Source: Saccharothrix sp. NRRL B-16348 (lineage in GTDB: Bacteria; Actinomycetota; Actinomycetes; Mycobacteriales; Pseudonocardiaceae). From it: a stretch of 64,000 bases of DNA. Position 1 is the stretch's first letter, and every line of letters begins with the position of its first letter. The DNA lies in assembly GCF_001280085.1 (NCBI RefSeq), contig NZ_LGED01000013.1, forward strand, positions 99,058 to 163,057. The letters are read 5' to 3'. Shown piece by piece: positions 55,112 to 63,233 of this stretch. The notes beneath the pieces were generated by a model. The model was not told the DNA's origin and searched no databases. It saw only the letters and a list, made by a program, of their open reading frames with translations. A program made the translations under genes and the position numbers.

Positions 55112-55300
55112 TCAGGCAATGGCCTCACAGCTGCCGGTGCAATCGCAGTCGCAGTCGCATTCGCCGCCGCAGTCGCAAGACGCGCCGAGCTCCGTCACCC
55201 CGTGCCCCTGCGTGAGCTCTTCCGGACCCGGCGCGGGCACGACACCGATCGTCTCGACCAGGAGGTCGTCGAGGTTCAGCACAGGCTTGGAGACAGACAT
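55112..55300 (-). CDS. Thiopeptide-type precursor peptide with acidic Cys/Asp core
   Basis: A 62-residue peptide. ATG 55300 is preceded by GGAAG. The leader (residues 1-40) contains VLNLDDLLVETIGV, an FNLD-like recognition segment for the RRE of the TOMM partner, and ends LTQGHGVTELGA, strikingly like the thiomuracin leader end LTAGHGMTEVGA. The predicted core starts at Ser41: SCDCGGECDCDCDCTGSC, then EAIA. It holds seven Cys, two Ser (41, 57) and one Thr. Unlike known thiopeptides it has no Ser about nine to twelve positions after Ser41, and is strongly acidic. The gene is embedded between the dehydrogenase and the LanB gene on the same strand. Confidence 0.88.
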   Translation of the reverse strand: MSVSKPVLNLDDLLVETIGVVPAPGPEELTQGHGVTELGASCDCGGECDCDCDCTGSCEAIA

Positions 55301-55522
55301 GAGATCACTTCCAGGACTCTGGATCATCGTTGGGCCCGAACGGATCGCGGGCACGTCGTCCAGTGCAGCACGGCCGGTCCGGTATCCGGGGTCAAACCAC
55401 CCGTGCGGGTTGCCCGGCGCCGATCTTCCGGCCGCACGCCTCGTGGTCGGCGCCGTTGGGCCACTACGGTGGTCCGTCACCTGGCCGTGGTCGGGTCGGC
55501 CCGCCCGGTGCGTCACGGGCAG
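55301..55522. other. 222-bp leader of the precursor gene
   Basis: Between the dehydrogenase stop (55523) and the precursor ATG (55300), longer than any other gap in the operon, so a separate promoter for the highly expressed precursor is plausible. A TTGACC hexamer is present on the minus strand (complement of GGTCAA, ~55390-55395) but no convincing -10 follows at 16-18 bp. Confidence 0.35.
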
Positions 55523-56980
55523 TCAGCCGAGCGGTCCGGTCACCGTGCTTCCGGGCCGGGCGATCCCCAATAGCAGGAAGGACAGCGCGTGCAGCGGACC
55601 GGTCAGGCCGAGCACCGCGTCGGTGGTCGGGTTCGTGCCGTCGGAGTGGATGCGGGCGGTGAGACCGCACGCGGCCGCGGCGAGGGCGGCGCGGTGCACG
55701 ACCAGTCCCGCCTCGGCCTGCTGCAACCGGTACCAGCGGTCGCCGAACGTGGCGCTGCCCGTCGTCTGGTCGCCGACGGGCACCACGACGGCCGCGGCTT
55801 CCGGCAACGCCAGGCGGGTGTTGGGCCGGAGCGGGCCGGCCAGGACGTCGCCGGCGCCGTCGGCCGCGACCAACGCGCACGTGAGCCGGTCGTACCGGTA
55901 GGCGCCGGCCGGGACGCCGGTGACCCGCCGCACCAGGACGTGCGGCGCGCACGTGACGGGCGCGTCGTGGCAGCCGGGCAGGTCGCCCGGGTAGCCGGCC
56001 GCCGCGTGCGCCAGCACGGTCGCCAAGGTCTCCGCGGTGATGTGGCGCGGCAGGAACCCGGCTTCCGGCGAACACCGCAGCGGCACCGCGTCGGCCACGC
56101 GCACCGCACGTGCCGCGGGCAGGCGCACGACCTCGCCGGGTGACGGCGGTGGCGGCAAGGGCAGGACACCGGGGAGCGGCGCGGCCGACGCCGCGTGCAG
56201 CGCGGTGAGGCACGGCAGCCGGTCGACCACGCTGGGCGGCGGGTGTTCCTCGGCGGCGGCGGGCAGGCGCGGCGGCGGTCCCGGCGGCACGGCGCGGCCC
56301 GACGCGCACGTGAACGCGGCCAGCACGCCTTCCCGCGTCGGGTCCAGGCCCAGCAGCCACTGGCAGGCCGCGTCGTCGAACCGCAGGTGGACCGCCGTGT
56401 CGAGGCCCAGCGACTCGCCCAGCGCCAAGGCCTGGGCGCTGAGCACGCCGACTTCCTGGCACTGCAGGCGATACGCGAACTCCCGGTACTTGAAGCCGTT
56501 GCGCCAGAACACCGCGGCGAGCACGACGACCACGTCGGGCACCCCGGCCGACACGCGGGTCAGCGACGCGTGCAGCAGCGGCCGGTGGTCTCCGGGCCGG
56601 ATCAGGTCGAGGGCGTGGTGCGCGGCGTCGTAGTGGTACAGCCCGGCGGGTTCGCCGAGCGCGACGTAGGCCTCGATCGGGTACAGCGCGCCACCGGACG
56701 GCGCGGGTCGCTTGAGCCGCACGCCGCGGTGGGTCCACTCGGCGCGGGTCACGCCGAGCAGGCCGCGCAGCAGGTCGCCGTGCGGCTCCCGCGCGGGCAG
56801 CACGAGGCGGCCCGCGTACCGGTAGCGCTTGTACGTCGGCGGCACGGCCGTCCGGTCGGCCGGCTCGCGCCCGCGTTCGGCCAAGGCGCGCAGGTAGCGG
56901 CGGGTCGCCTCGCCCGGCACGGCGGCGGGCGGCGAACCCGGTGCGATCACTCGGGAACCGGACACGGCGCCTCCCGGCAC
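55523..56980 (-). CDS. SagB-type (TOMM) azoline dehydrogenase, nitroreductase fold (TbtE-like)
   Basis: A 485-residue protein starting at GTG 56980 (VPGGAVSGSRVIAPG). SagB/ThcOx-type features: YKRYRYAGRLVLPAREPHG, LKRPAPSGGALYPIEAYVAL, GLYHYDAAHHALDLI, FKYREFAYRLQCQEVGVLSAQALALGESLGL (FMN site), and a second, degenerate nitroreductase half in the C-terminal 250 residues (GDRWYRLQQAEAGLVVHRAALAAAACGL). It would oxidise azolines to thiazoles/oxazoles with FMN. The GTG lies directly after the end of the YcaO domain. Confidence 0.9.
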   Translation of the reverse strand: MPGGAVSGSRVIAPGSPPAAVPGEATRRYLRALAERGREPADRTAVPPTYKRYRYAGRLVLPAREPHGDLLRGLLGVTRAEWTHRGVRLKRPAPSGGALYPIEAYVALGEPAGLYHYDAAHHALDLIRPGDHRPLLHASLTRVSAGVPDVVVVLAAVFWRNGFKYREFAYRLQCQEVGVLSAQALALGESLGLDTAVHLRFDDAACQWLLGLDPTREGVLAAFTCASGRAVPPGPPPRLPAAAEEHPPPSVVDRLPCLTALHAASAAPLPGVLPLPPPPSPGEVVRLPAARAVRVADAVPLRCSPEAGFLPRHITAETLATVLAHAAAGYPGDLPGCHDAPVTCAPHVLVRRVTGVPAGAYRYDRLTCALVAADGAGDVLAGPLRPNTRLALPEAAAVVVPVGDQTTGSATFGDRWYRLQQAEAGLVVHRAALAAAACGLTARIHSDGTNPTTDAVLGLTGPLHALSFLLLGIARPGSTVTGPLG

Positions 56981-56981
56981 G

Positions 56982-58880
56982 TCGGGGGAACGGGTGGGGG
57001 TGCGGGTTGACGTCCTCGGCCGGCAGGTCCGTCGAGCGGTGGCCGAGCAGGCGGGGCACGGTGGCCAGGCGCGGGAGCCCGTGCGTGCGGCGGAACCGGT
57101 GGCCGAAGGTCATCGGCAACGTCCCCGGCACGACGACCTCGGCGCCCGCGAAGCCGCCCGCCCGTTGTTCCGGTGCCGTCGTGTCGACCGCGACGACGTC
57201 CAGCCCGGTGTCCAGGTGGCGCCGGACCAGCTCGGCCAGGTCGTCGCCGAGGTCGTGGTGGCGTGGGCAGGCGGTCCGCGCGGCGAGGTCGGCCAACGGC
57301 ACGGGCGGGCGGCCGGTGTCGAGGAAGTCCCACCGCCCGGCGGTGTCCCGGTGCCCGTGGAGCAGGGCGTGGTCGGGCATCTCGCGGACCTCGTCGGGGT
57401 CGGCGACCAGCCGCGCCGCCCGGTCGGCGTCGAAGCGGCCCAGGCGGCTGCCGATGCCCGCGGCGGCGTCGGTCAGGGCAGTGCGCAACGCGTGTTCCGG
57501 GTCGGGGTGGGCGGCCGAGCTGCACCCGTGCAACGGCACGTCCGGCCGTCCGAGAGCGTCGACGGCCGGCACCAGCGCCACGGGCACGCGCTGCTCCAAG
57601 GTGATCGAGCAGGCCGACACCTCGTACCCGCGGCGGCGCACGAACTCGGCGAGCACCGGGATGCGCCGGTCGCGCGCCGAGTCGAGGTCGAGCCGGGGCG
57701 CGGCGAGCCTGGCGCACCAGGTCATCAGGAACGCGTCGCGCTCGGCGATCTCCAGCAGGCCGTGGAAGACGGCTTCCTCCAGGCACCCGCCCAGCGCGCA
57801 GCCGTTGGAGCACTCGTAGACGAGGCGGGCGTCCTGCTCGGCGGTCCGGCCGCCGTAGTACGCGCAGCTCTCCGGCACGAGCACCGGTTCGGCCCGCCCG
57901 AAGGAGTAGCCCCAGACCCAGGCCGGCGGCCGGGCCGGGTCGAAGCGGGCGAACGCGAACCCGGGCCGGTCGTACCGGTCGTCGGGGTACAGGCCCAGGT
58001 CGCGCGGGTCGATCGCCCGGTCGGCGACCTCGTCGTGCGGTGCGCGGACCGCGGTGCGGCGGCCCAGTGGGCGGAGGCTGCCGTACCGCTCCAACGCCTC
58101 GGTGACGGCGGTGAGGCGCGCGGTGCGGAAGTCGCCGCCGCGGCCGTAGCCGTGCCGGTCCGCGGCCTCCGGGCGGGGTGGGCCGAGCCGGGCCGTCGCG
58201 GTCGGGATGCCGAACGGCGATCCGGCGGCGACCGTGCCGATCAGACCGGCCTGTCCGTCCACATAGGACCGCACCAGCTCGTCCCACCGACCGGCCGGCG
58301 TGCGGGTGCGGAACGTGCCGGTGTCCGGTTTGGGCAGCGGTCGGCGGCGGATCCCCGCGGCCGACGGGGTGTCGTCGGGCGGGTCGGCGCAGTCGGGGCA
58401 CCGCGGGTCCGGCAGGACCACGTGCCGGGTGATCAGGCCGGTGAGCAGGGCGAACCGCAGCAGCGCGCCCCGCGTGCGCGCTCGGCCGTCGGCACGGGCC
58501 AGGCGGTCGAGTTCGTCGGCCACCACCTCGGCGACCGCGTGCGCGGACACCGGCGTGACCAGCGGGTGGGGCGCGTCCCCCGGGTCGTCGCCGAACTCGG
58601 CGCGCAGCGCGGCCCGGCCCAGCCGGTCGGTGCGGTTGCCGTCGCGCCTGCGCTCGGCGCAGGTGGGGCAGCCGGGCTCGGCCGGCACGACCACGGGCCC
58701 GATCAGCACCAACGGCCCGTCCACCCGGACCGGGAGCCACCGGCCGGCGGGCGTGCCCGCGGTCACGCGGTCGCCCAGCACGGCCGCCGGCGTCGCGCGC
58801 AGTCGGTCCGGGCCGGCCGACACGGACACCACGACATGGCCGACGTCCGGGCGCGGCGCGGCGACCAGGAGATCAGTCAC
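56982..58880 (-). CDS. YcaO-type cyclodehydratase, TOMM/thiopeptide (TbtG-like); frame has no stop at the usual place
   Basis: About 632 residues to PHPFP. GTG 58880 overlaps the previous gene's stop by 8 nt. An N-terminal docking-like domain with CxxC pairs (EPGCPTCAERR, DPRCPDCADPP) is followed by the YcaO ATPase core (RGGDFRTARLTAVTEALERYGS, CSNGCALGGCLEEAVFHGLLEIAERDAFLMTW, SSAAHPDPEHALRTAL) and the conserved end MTFGHRFRRTHGLPRLATVPRLLGHR. The chain then reads NPHPHPFP, the PxPxP-type C-terminal motif needed for catalysis. In this sequence the next codon is CGA (56982-56984) and the frame stays open to 55464, overlapping the dehydrogenase gene. I end the feature at the expected stop; see findings. 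Confidence 0.85.
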
Positions 58881-60687
58881 CGTCGGCCACCACCCGGACC
58901 AGGCACGGCACCACGCCGTGCACCTCCTCGTCCACCACCAACGGGACGGCGACCGGCACCCGGCCGGCGCGGCGCAACGCGGCGACCAGCGCCCGGCAGC
59001 GCGGGTCGTCGGCGGGCGCGGACCCGTCGCCCTCGCCCGTCCACCTCGTGATCGCGGCGTGCTCCGGCAGACCGCACTGCCAGTACAGCACCGCGCGTTC
59101 CAGCCCGTCGCGCAGCGCTTCGGCGACCGTGGCCGCGCAGGTGGTGATCGTGGTCCCGGTCAGCCTCATCGTGAAGGCGGGCACGCCGAGCGCGCCGCCG
59201 AGATCGCCCACCTCGACGTCCACGGCCGCGGCGCGGAAAAATCCCAGCAGCTCGACCGCCCGCTCGTCGCCCGTTTCCCGGACCACGGCGGCGAGATCGC
59301 ACCGCACGCCCTCGCGTTCGGCGAGCGCAGCCTCGCAGTGCGCACGAAGCCCGGCCGCGACCGCGTCACCCCACGTCCGGCCCGCCGCCACCCCGACGGG
59401 CGCCCAATACGGGACGCGAGCGTCGACCGGCGCGACCGCGCACGGCCGACCCGTGAGCAGGTCGGGCCGGTCACCGCCGCGCGCGTCGACCAGGCTGCCG
59501 TACGTCGCCAAGCCCGCCAGCGCGGCACGCCACCGGGCCTCGTCCCGGTCGGCGCCCCACCCCGCCACCTCCGGCGCCGCGGCCCAGCCGGGCAACACCG
59601 CCTCGGGGTCGGACACCGACGCGCGGCACACCGCCAGCGGCACCTGCGGCAGGTCGTCCTCGTCCAGCCGGCCCAGCACGCCGACCCGGTCGTCGACGAG
59701 CCGCCGGATCCGCTCGGGGAACCCGTCCGCCTCGACCACGGCGTCGAGCCGGACCTGCCCGGTCACCGCGTACGGGCGTGGCCGGTGCGTGCGGGCGCTC
59801 AGGTTCCGGAGGTCGATCCGCGTCAACGCCGGCTCGACCGGGTCCGCGGCCAAGCCCGTCAGGTGCCGGAAGCACGCCGACACCAGGTGCGCCGCGATCA
59901 CGCCCGGCACCGGCCCGGTCAGCAGACCCTCGTCCACGCCCTCGCCGCGCCACGCGCCCAGCCGACGCCAGCACGACTCCGCCGCGACCCGCTCCGGTGG
60001 ACCGACCGCGGTCACCCACGCCTCGCCGCCGCCCACCGACACCTGCCCGATCGCCACACCCGACCGCGCGCGGGCCCGTGCTGCGTCCAGCAGGTCGGCA
60101 CGGCGGTCGGACACGCACAGCAGGAGATCGGTGTCGTCCGGCGGCGCGAGTCCTCTTTCGACGGTCACGTCCTGCGCGCGGTCGCGCACCGCACCGCGGG
60201 CCACCGCACGCACGCCGGCCGCGTCGTCGCCGGTCCGCACCACCACGCGCCGCCACCCCGAGCGCAGCCCCGCGGCCAACAGCGCCGCCAACACCGGTCC
60301 GCCACCGAGGAGCGTGACGCGCGCCGAGCGCAATCGCTCGAACCGGTGCTCGGCGGAGTCCACCGCGTAGCGGATGAACGCGATCTCCGGCTCGTAGATC
60401 CGCTGTTCCGCCTCGGTGAGCGCGTGCGGCGCGTCGTCCAGCGCGTCGACCAGCAGCCGATGTTCGTGCAACGACCGGACGAGGTGCTTCACCACTTCCC
60501 GCTGCCCGCTCGTGAGCGGCGCCACCAGGTCGTCCAGGGTGTGCTCGCCGGTGAGGAACGGCGCGAGCCGGTCGAGCCACTCGTAGCCGGCGTCTCCGGT
60601 CAGCGTGCAGGCGCCGGCGGAGCCGCTCACGTACGCCCCGTCCGGGCTCTTCACGTACCGCACGTCGGCACGCAGTCGTGGACGCAT
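58873..60687 (-). CDS. TOMM leader-binding / ocin-ThiF-type partner protein (TbtF-like)
   Basis: A 604-residue protein. ATG 60687 follows GGAGG with 8-nt spacing. The N-terminal winged-helix RRE (LRADVRYVKSPDGAYVSGSAG ... DDLVAPLTSGQREVVKHLVRSLHEHRLLV) is followed by a catalytically incomplete E1/ThiF-like domain (RFERLRSARVTLLGGGPVLAALLAAGL, DLLLCVSDRRADLLDAARARARSGVAIGQVSVGGGEAWV) and a C-terminal YcaO-related part. In thiopeptide systems it binds the precursor leader and delivers it to the YcaO cyclodehydratase. It is the first gene of the operon; the promoter should lie in 60688-60784. Confidence 0.87.
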   Translation of the reverse strand: MRPRLRADVRYVKSPDGAYVSGSAGACTLTGDAGYEWLDRLAPFLTGEHTLDDLVAPLTSGQREVVKHLVRSLHEHRLLVDALDDAPHALTEAEQRIYEPEIAFIRYAVDSAEHRFERLRSARVTLLGGGPVLAALLAAGLRSGWRRVVVRTGDDAAGVRAVARGAVRDRAQDVTVERGLAPPDDTDLLLCVSDRRADLLDAARARARSGVAIGQVSVGGGEAWVTAVGPPERVAAESCWRRLGAWRGEGVDEGLLTGPVPGVIAAHLVSACFRHLTGLAADPVEPALTRIDLRNLSARTHRPRPYAVTGQVRLDAVVEADGFPERIRRLVDDRVGVLGRLDEDDLPQVPLAVCRASVSDPEAVLPGWAAAPEVAGWGADRDEARWRAALAGLATYGSLVDARGGDRPDLLTGRPCAVAPVDARVPYWAPVGVAAGRTWGDAVAAGLRAHCEAALAEREGVRCDLAAVVRETGDERAVELLGFFRAAAVDVEVGDLGGALGVPAFTMRLTGTTITTCAATVAEALRDGLERAVLYWQCGLPEHAAITRWTGEGDGSAPADDPRCRALVAALRRAGRVPVAVPLVVDEEVHGVVPCLVRVVADGD

Positions 60688-60784
60688 CTTCCGGACCTCC
60701 GCGCAGTGGCTGGTCGGCTTCCGACGCTAATCGAGGGCACCGGGCGCGGACGGGTGTCGAAGCGTGACGTGCCGCCCCGGTTGA

Positions 60785-60805
60785 GTGGTGACTCCTCGTC
60801 ACCAC
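60785..60805. terminator. Hairpin at the end of the DUF3159 gene
   Basis: GTGGTGAC (60785-60792) pairs perfectly with GTCACCAC (60798-60805), 5-nt loop; it overlaps the DUF3159 stop codon. It would separate the monooxygenase/DUF3159 transcript from the thiopeptide operon that reads on in the same direction. Confidence 0.5.
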
Positions 60806-61410
60806 CCGGCGCGGCGCAGGATCCGCCGGCACAGGTAGACGCAGACGCCCAGCGCGGGAGCGCCGCCGAGCAGCGTGGCGGCGATGCCGAGCGCGGTGAG
60901 GCGGTCGGCGAGGTAGAGCGGCACAAGGACGGCCGTGGCGATGGCGCACTTGACCACGAACACGGCCGTGCAGCGCTGGTAGAGCCGCCGGCGCGGGCGG
61001 TCCTGCCGCCACCGCGACCGCTCGCCGCGCGCCGCGCCGAGCACCAGCCCGACCACCGGCCATCCGGCCACTGTGGACAGTCCGAACACGACAGCCATCA
61101 CGGCCTGGGTGACCACGGCGGGTAGGTAGAAGTCGACCGCGTGGCCGCTGCCGCCCGCCAGTGCCGCCGACGTGCCGACCAGGGCCAGCCCGATGGCCGC
61201 CGACCAGTACTTGCGGTCGGCCCACACGCGCACGGCGGTGAGCACCACCACCGCGCCGACCGCGATCAGCGCGGACGTCGGCACCTCGCCGGTCAGCAGG
61301 TAGGCGACCAGGAAGACCACCCGGGACGCGACGCCTTCCGCGACCGTGCGCCAACCGCCCACGGCGTCGAACGCGGACAGCGACTTCCGCGTCAGCGCGG
61401 TGAACGTCAT
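60799..61410 (-). CDS. DUF3159-family membrane protein
   Basis: A 203-residue protein with 6 helices. Start ATG 61410 overlaps the monooxygenase stop (ATGA). Family pattern: AFDAVGGWRTVAEGVASRVVFLVAYLLTGEV, WADRKYWSAAIGLALVGTSAALAGGSGHAVDFYLPAVV, and the LYQRCTAVFVVKCAIATAVLVPLYLADRL end. DUF3159 proteins are common in actinobacteria and have no established function. Operon with the FAD monooxygenase; under TetR control by inference. Confidence 0.88.
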   Translation of the reverse strand: MTFTALTRKSLSAFDAVGGWRTVAEGVASRVVFLVAYLLTGEVPTSALIAVGAVVVLTAVRVWADRKYWSAAIGLALVGTSAALAGGSGHAVDFYLPAVVTQAVMAVVFGLSTVAGWPVVGLVLGAARGERSRWRQDRPRRRLYQRCTAVFVVKCAIATAVLVPLYLADRLTALGIAATLLGGAPALGVCVYLCRRILRRAGW

Positions 61411-62525
61411 GCGCCGGGCTCCGCACCGGCCGGGACCGCGAGGCCGGTGAAGCTGTCCCGGCGCATCCCGTCCTCGTAGCCGCCGATCGCGGCGAGCAGG
61501 TCGGTTCCGCCCCGGGCGGCGTGGACGAGGGCGTCCCGGAGGCGGTGCGCGTCCCGCATGGCCAGGTTGCCGCCGAACCCCGGCGCGACGTGGACGGCGT
61601 CACCGATCAGCGTCACGGTGGTGGCGGGCCACGCGGGCATCGGCGGGATCATCCCGACGCGGAGCGCGACGGTCAGGTCCGGCCACGCCCGGTCCACCAC
61701 CCGGCCCAACGTCGGGTGCAGGTCCGCGGCCAGTTCCCGAGCCCGCCGCCAGTCCCCGGCGCCCGGGCGTTCCCGCGCGACGGGCAGCGCCCACATCACG
61801 TAGTCCTCGGCGTCTGTGACGGCGCGGTCGCGCAACGCGGGCAGCCACCGGTCACGCGCGGGCGCCGGCGGTTGGGCGAACCGCAGCACGCCCAGCGCCA
61901 TCGTCGTGCCGCGTCCCCGTGCGACCGCGGCGTTGTCGCCGATCAACGCGGGCAGGCCGGTGTCCACGGCGCGCAGCGGGGTCGCGCCCATCAGCACCCG
62001 CTTCCCCGTGTCGACCACCCGCACGTGCGGCAGGTGTTGCCGGCGGACCGCCGAACCGACGCCGTCCGCGCCGACCAGGACATCCGCGGTGTCGGTCCGG
62101 CCATCGGCGAACCACGCCCGGACCGTGCCGTCGGGCCGCTGCTCGAACCGGGTGAACGGCGCGTCGAACCGCACCACGTCCTCCAGCCCGGTCAGCAACA
62201 CCGCCCGCAGCAACGGGCGGTGCGCCTGCCGTCCGGGTCGCGCCTTGTCCTCCGTGCCGACGGCCGCCAGCTCTCCGTCCACTTCGGACAGCTGCAGGGT
62301 GCTCCCACGAGGGCCGCCCATGGTGGCCTCCACCATCCCGGCGTGCGCCGGCGGCAGGCACGCGCGCAGCGCCGCCGTGCCCCGGTCGTCGACGTGCAGG
62401 CTGATGCCCTGCGGCCGTCCCCGCGCGCCGTCGCGCTCGTGGACCACGACGTCGATCCCCGCTCCGCGCAAGCCCTGGGCCAGCGTCAACCCACCGAGCC
62501 CGGCGCCGATCACGATCACCCGCAT
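61407..62525 (-). CDS. FAD-dependent monooxygenase (aromatic hydroxylase/PHBH fold)
   Basis: A 372-residue flavoprotein. FAD motif GxGxxG at the N-terminus (MRVIVIGAGLGGLTLAQGLRGAGIDVVVHERD), DG motif (DVLVGADGVGSAVRRQ), and GD motif (TVTLIGDAVHVAPGFGGNLAMRDAHRL). I use ATG 62525 (purine-rich GGCGGGGG upstream); GTG 62549 and ATG 62546 are in frame but lie in the operator dyad. Tailoring or detoxification of an aromatic molecule is likely. Regulated by the divergent TetR gene; the gap contains several inverted GGTGA(A/T) sites. Confidence 0.88.
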   Translation of the reverse strand: MRVIVIGAGLGGLTLAQGLRGAGIDVVVHERDGARGRPQGISLHVDDRGTAALRACLPPAHAGMVEATMGGPRGSTLQLSEVDGELAAVGTEDKARPGRQAHRPLLRAVLLTGLEDVVRFDAPFTRFEQRPDGTVRAWFADGRTDTADVLVGADGVGSAVRRQHLPHVRVVDTGKRVLMGATPLRAVDTGLPALIGDNAAVARGRGTTMALGVLRFAQPPAPARDRWLPALRDRAVTDAEDYVMWALPVARERPGAGDWRRARELAADLHPTLGRVVDRAWPDLTVALRVGMIPPMPAWPATTVTLIGDAVHVAPGFGGNLAMRDAHRLRDALVHAARGGTDLLAAIGGYEDGMRRDSFTGLAVPAGAEPGA

Positions 62526-62537
62526 CCCCCGCCACCC

Positions 62538-62595
62538 TTTCTTCATCACCTGGTGAAGTTCACCGTACCCGAAACTCCACCGGGTGATGAAGAAA
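62538..62595. promoter_or_regulatory. TetR operator region with nested inverted repeats
   Basis: A perfect 13-bp inverted repeat (TTTCTTCATCACC at 62538-62550, its complement at 62583-62595) brackets a perfect 13-bp palindrome GGTGAAGTTCACC (62552-62564). GGTGA-A/T half-sites recur, so two or more repressor dimers may bind between the monooxygenase and TetR genes. Confidence 0.6.
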
Positions 62596-62617
62596 GCTCC
62601 GTTAGACTGCCCGCGAC

Positions 62618-63226
62618 ATGGCAGAGCAGAGTCCTTCGAGTCGCCCCGGGCGGTGGCGCTCCGGCGCGGAGAGCAAGCAGCGGATCCTGGAAACGGCCCG
62701 CGCGCTGTTCCGCCGGCACGGCTACGACGGCACCACGGTGCGCGCGGTCGCCGCCGAGGCGGGGGTCGACCCGGCCATGGTGTTCTACTTCTTCCGCACC
62801 AAGCAGGGTCTGTTCGGCGCGGCCGTGGAGATGCCCGACGCCGTGCCGCCCGCCATCGAGTCGATCTTCACCGGCGGTCTGGACGGCATCGGCGAGCGCG
62901 TCGTCCGGACGTTGCTGGAGAACATGGAGAAGTCCGACCGCACCCCGTTCGCCCTGCTCACCCGGTCTGCCCCGACGCACGACCGGTCCGAGGCGCTGCT
63001 CCGCGAGTTCATCGACCGGGAGATCACCGACCGGCTGACCGCGCTGCTCGACGCGCCGGACGCCGCGCTGCGGGCCGGCATGGTGAACGTCCAACTGCTC
63101 GGCCTCACCGTGGCGCGGTACATCGTGCGGATCGAGCCGATCGCGTCCGCGCCCGTCGACGAGCTGGTGGCCCGGTTCGGCCCGCTCGTGCAGCACTGCC
63201 TGACCGTGCCGGACCACCGCCCTTGA
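62618..63226 (+). CDS. TetR-family transcriptional regulator
   Basis: A 202-residue repressor: HTH in ESKQRILETARALFRRHGYDGTTVRAVAAEAGVDPAMVFYFFRTKQGLFGAAV, effector domain helical (ESIFTGGLDGIGERVVRTLLENME ... VNVQLLGLTVARYIVRI), close to the TetR_C_17-like group. Divergent from the FAD monooxygenase/DUF3159 pair, which it probably represses until an inducer, perhaps the substrate of the monooxygenase, binds. Confidence 0.93.
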   Translation: MAEQSPSSRPGRWRSGAESKQRILETARALFRRHGYDGTTVRAVAAEAGVDPAMVFYFFRTKQGLFGAAVEMPDAVPPAIESIFTGGLDGIGERVVRTLLENMEKSDRTPFALLTRSAPTHDRSEALLREFIDREITDRLTALLDAPDAALRAGMVNVQLLGLTVARYIVRIEPIASAPVDELVARFGPLVQHCLTVPDHRP

Positions 63227-63233
63227 GGCGGGC

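Noticed and set aside
55464..56981. C-terminal 500 residues of the open YcaO frame as a real extension
   Set aside because: The sequence is Arg/Ala/Pro-rich without structure and is an out-of-frame reading of the SagB-like dehydrogenase, which has proper codon usage and motifs; the frame is open only because a stop is missing at 56982-56984.
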